Positions 6,623 to 7,124 of a DNA stretch of 7,124 nucleotides are shown in pieces. Below the pieces are notes generated by a model that was given only the letters and a program-made list of their open reading frames with translations, had not been told where the DNA came from and made no database searches. The position numbers and the translations under genes were made by a program. This DNA comes from Spirochaetota bacterium (GTDB taxonomy: Bacteria; Spirochaetota; UBA4802; UBA5550): positions 1-7,124 of the forward strand of contig JAKJGD010000103.1 of assembly GCA_022704585.1 (NCBI GenBank), in the 5' to 3' direction. Position 1 is the first letter of the stretch, and every line of letters starts with the position of its first letter.

Positions 6623-7124
<502 letters not shown>

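Overview
The window is a contiguous, single-strand (+) stretch of the bacterial secE-nusG-rplKAJL-rpoBC cluster. In order it carries the last 20 codons of secE, then complete nusG, rplK (L11), rplA (L1), rplJ (L10), rplL (L7/L12) and rpoB, and the first 164 codons of rpoC, which runs off the right edge. No mobile element, CRISPR array, tRNA, rRNA or accessory gene is visible. I see no new biological system here; the points of interest lie in the intergenic structures and in a few RNA polymerase and ribosomal protein residues.

Organism: the genes are GC-rich with AT-rich intergenic islands. RpoB lacks the large lineage-specific insertions of the 1342-residue E. coli beta subunit, and its N-terminal half and L1 read most like Leptospira and other spirochaete sequences as I remember them. 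RpoB also has Asn at the position of E. coli Ser531, a residue reported in spirochaetes that are naturally rifampicin resistant. I infer a GC-rich member of Spirochaetota, with moderate confidence and from memory only.

Layout: 1-64 secE end; 68-610 nusG; a 53-base T-rich gap; 664-1101 rplK; a 38-base gap; 1140-1823 rplA; rplJ starts inside the rplA stop codon (TAATG) and ends at 2344; a 191-base structured gap (two hairpins, an AT-rich palindrome with -10-like hexamers, a strong Shine-Dalgarno); 2536-2907 rplL; a 110-base gap with a perfect 10-bp hairpin and a competing pairing that covers the rpoB ribosome binding site; 3018-6548 rpoB; an 83-base gap with two hairpins, the second followed by six T; 6632 onward rpoC.

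The genes together supply a protein-translocation subunit (SecE), the transcription factor that contacts RNA polymerase (NusG), the L11/L1/L10-L12 parts of the large ribosomal subunit including the GTPase-recruiting stalk, and the two large RNA polymerase subunits. The three hairpin-bearing gaps lie at rplJ/rplL, rplL/rpoB and rpoB/rpoC, where expression of the stalk protein and of polymerase would need to differ from that of the other ribosomal proteins.
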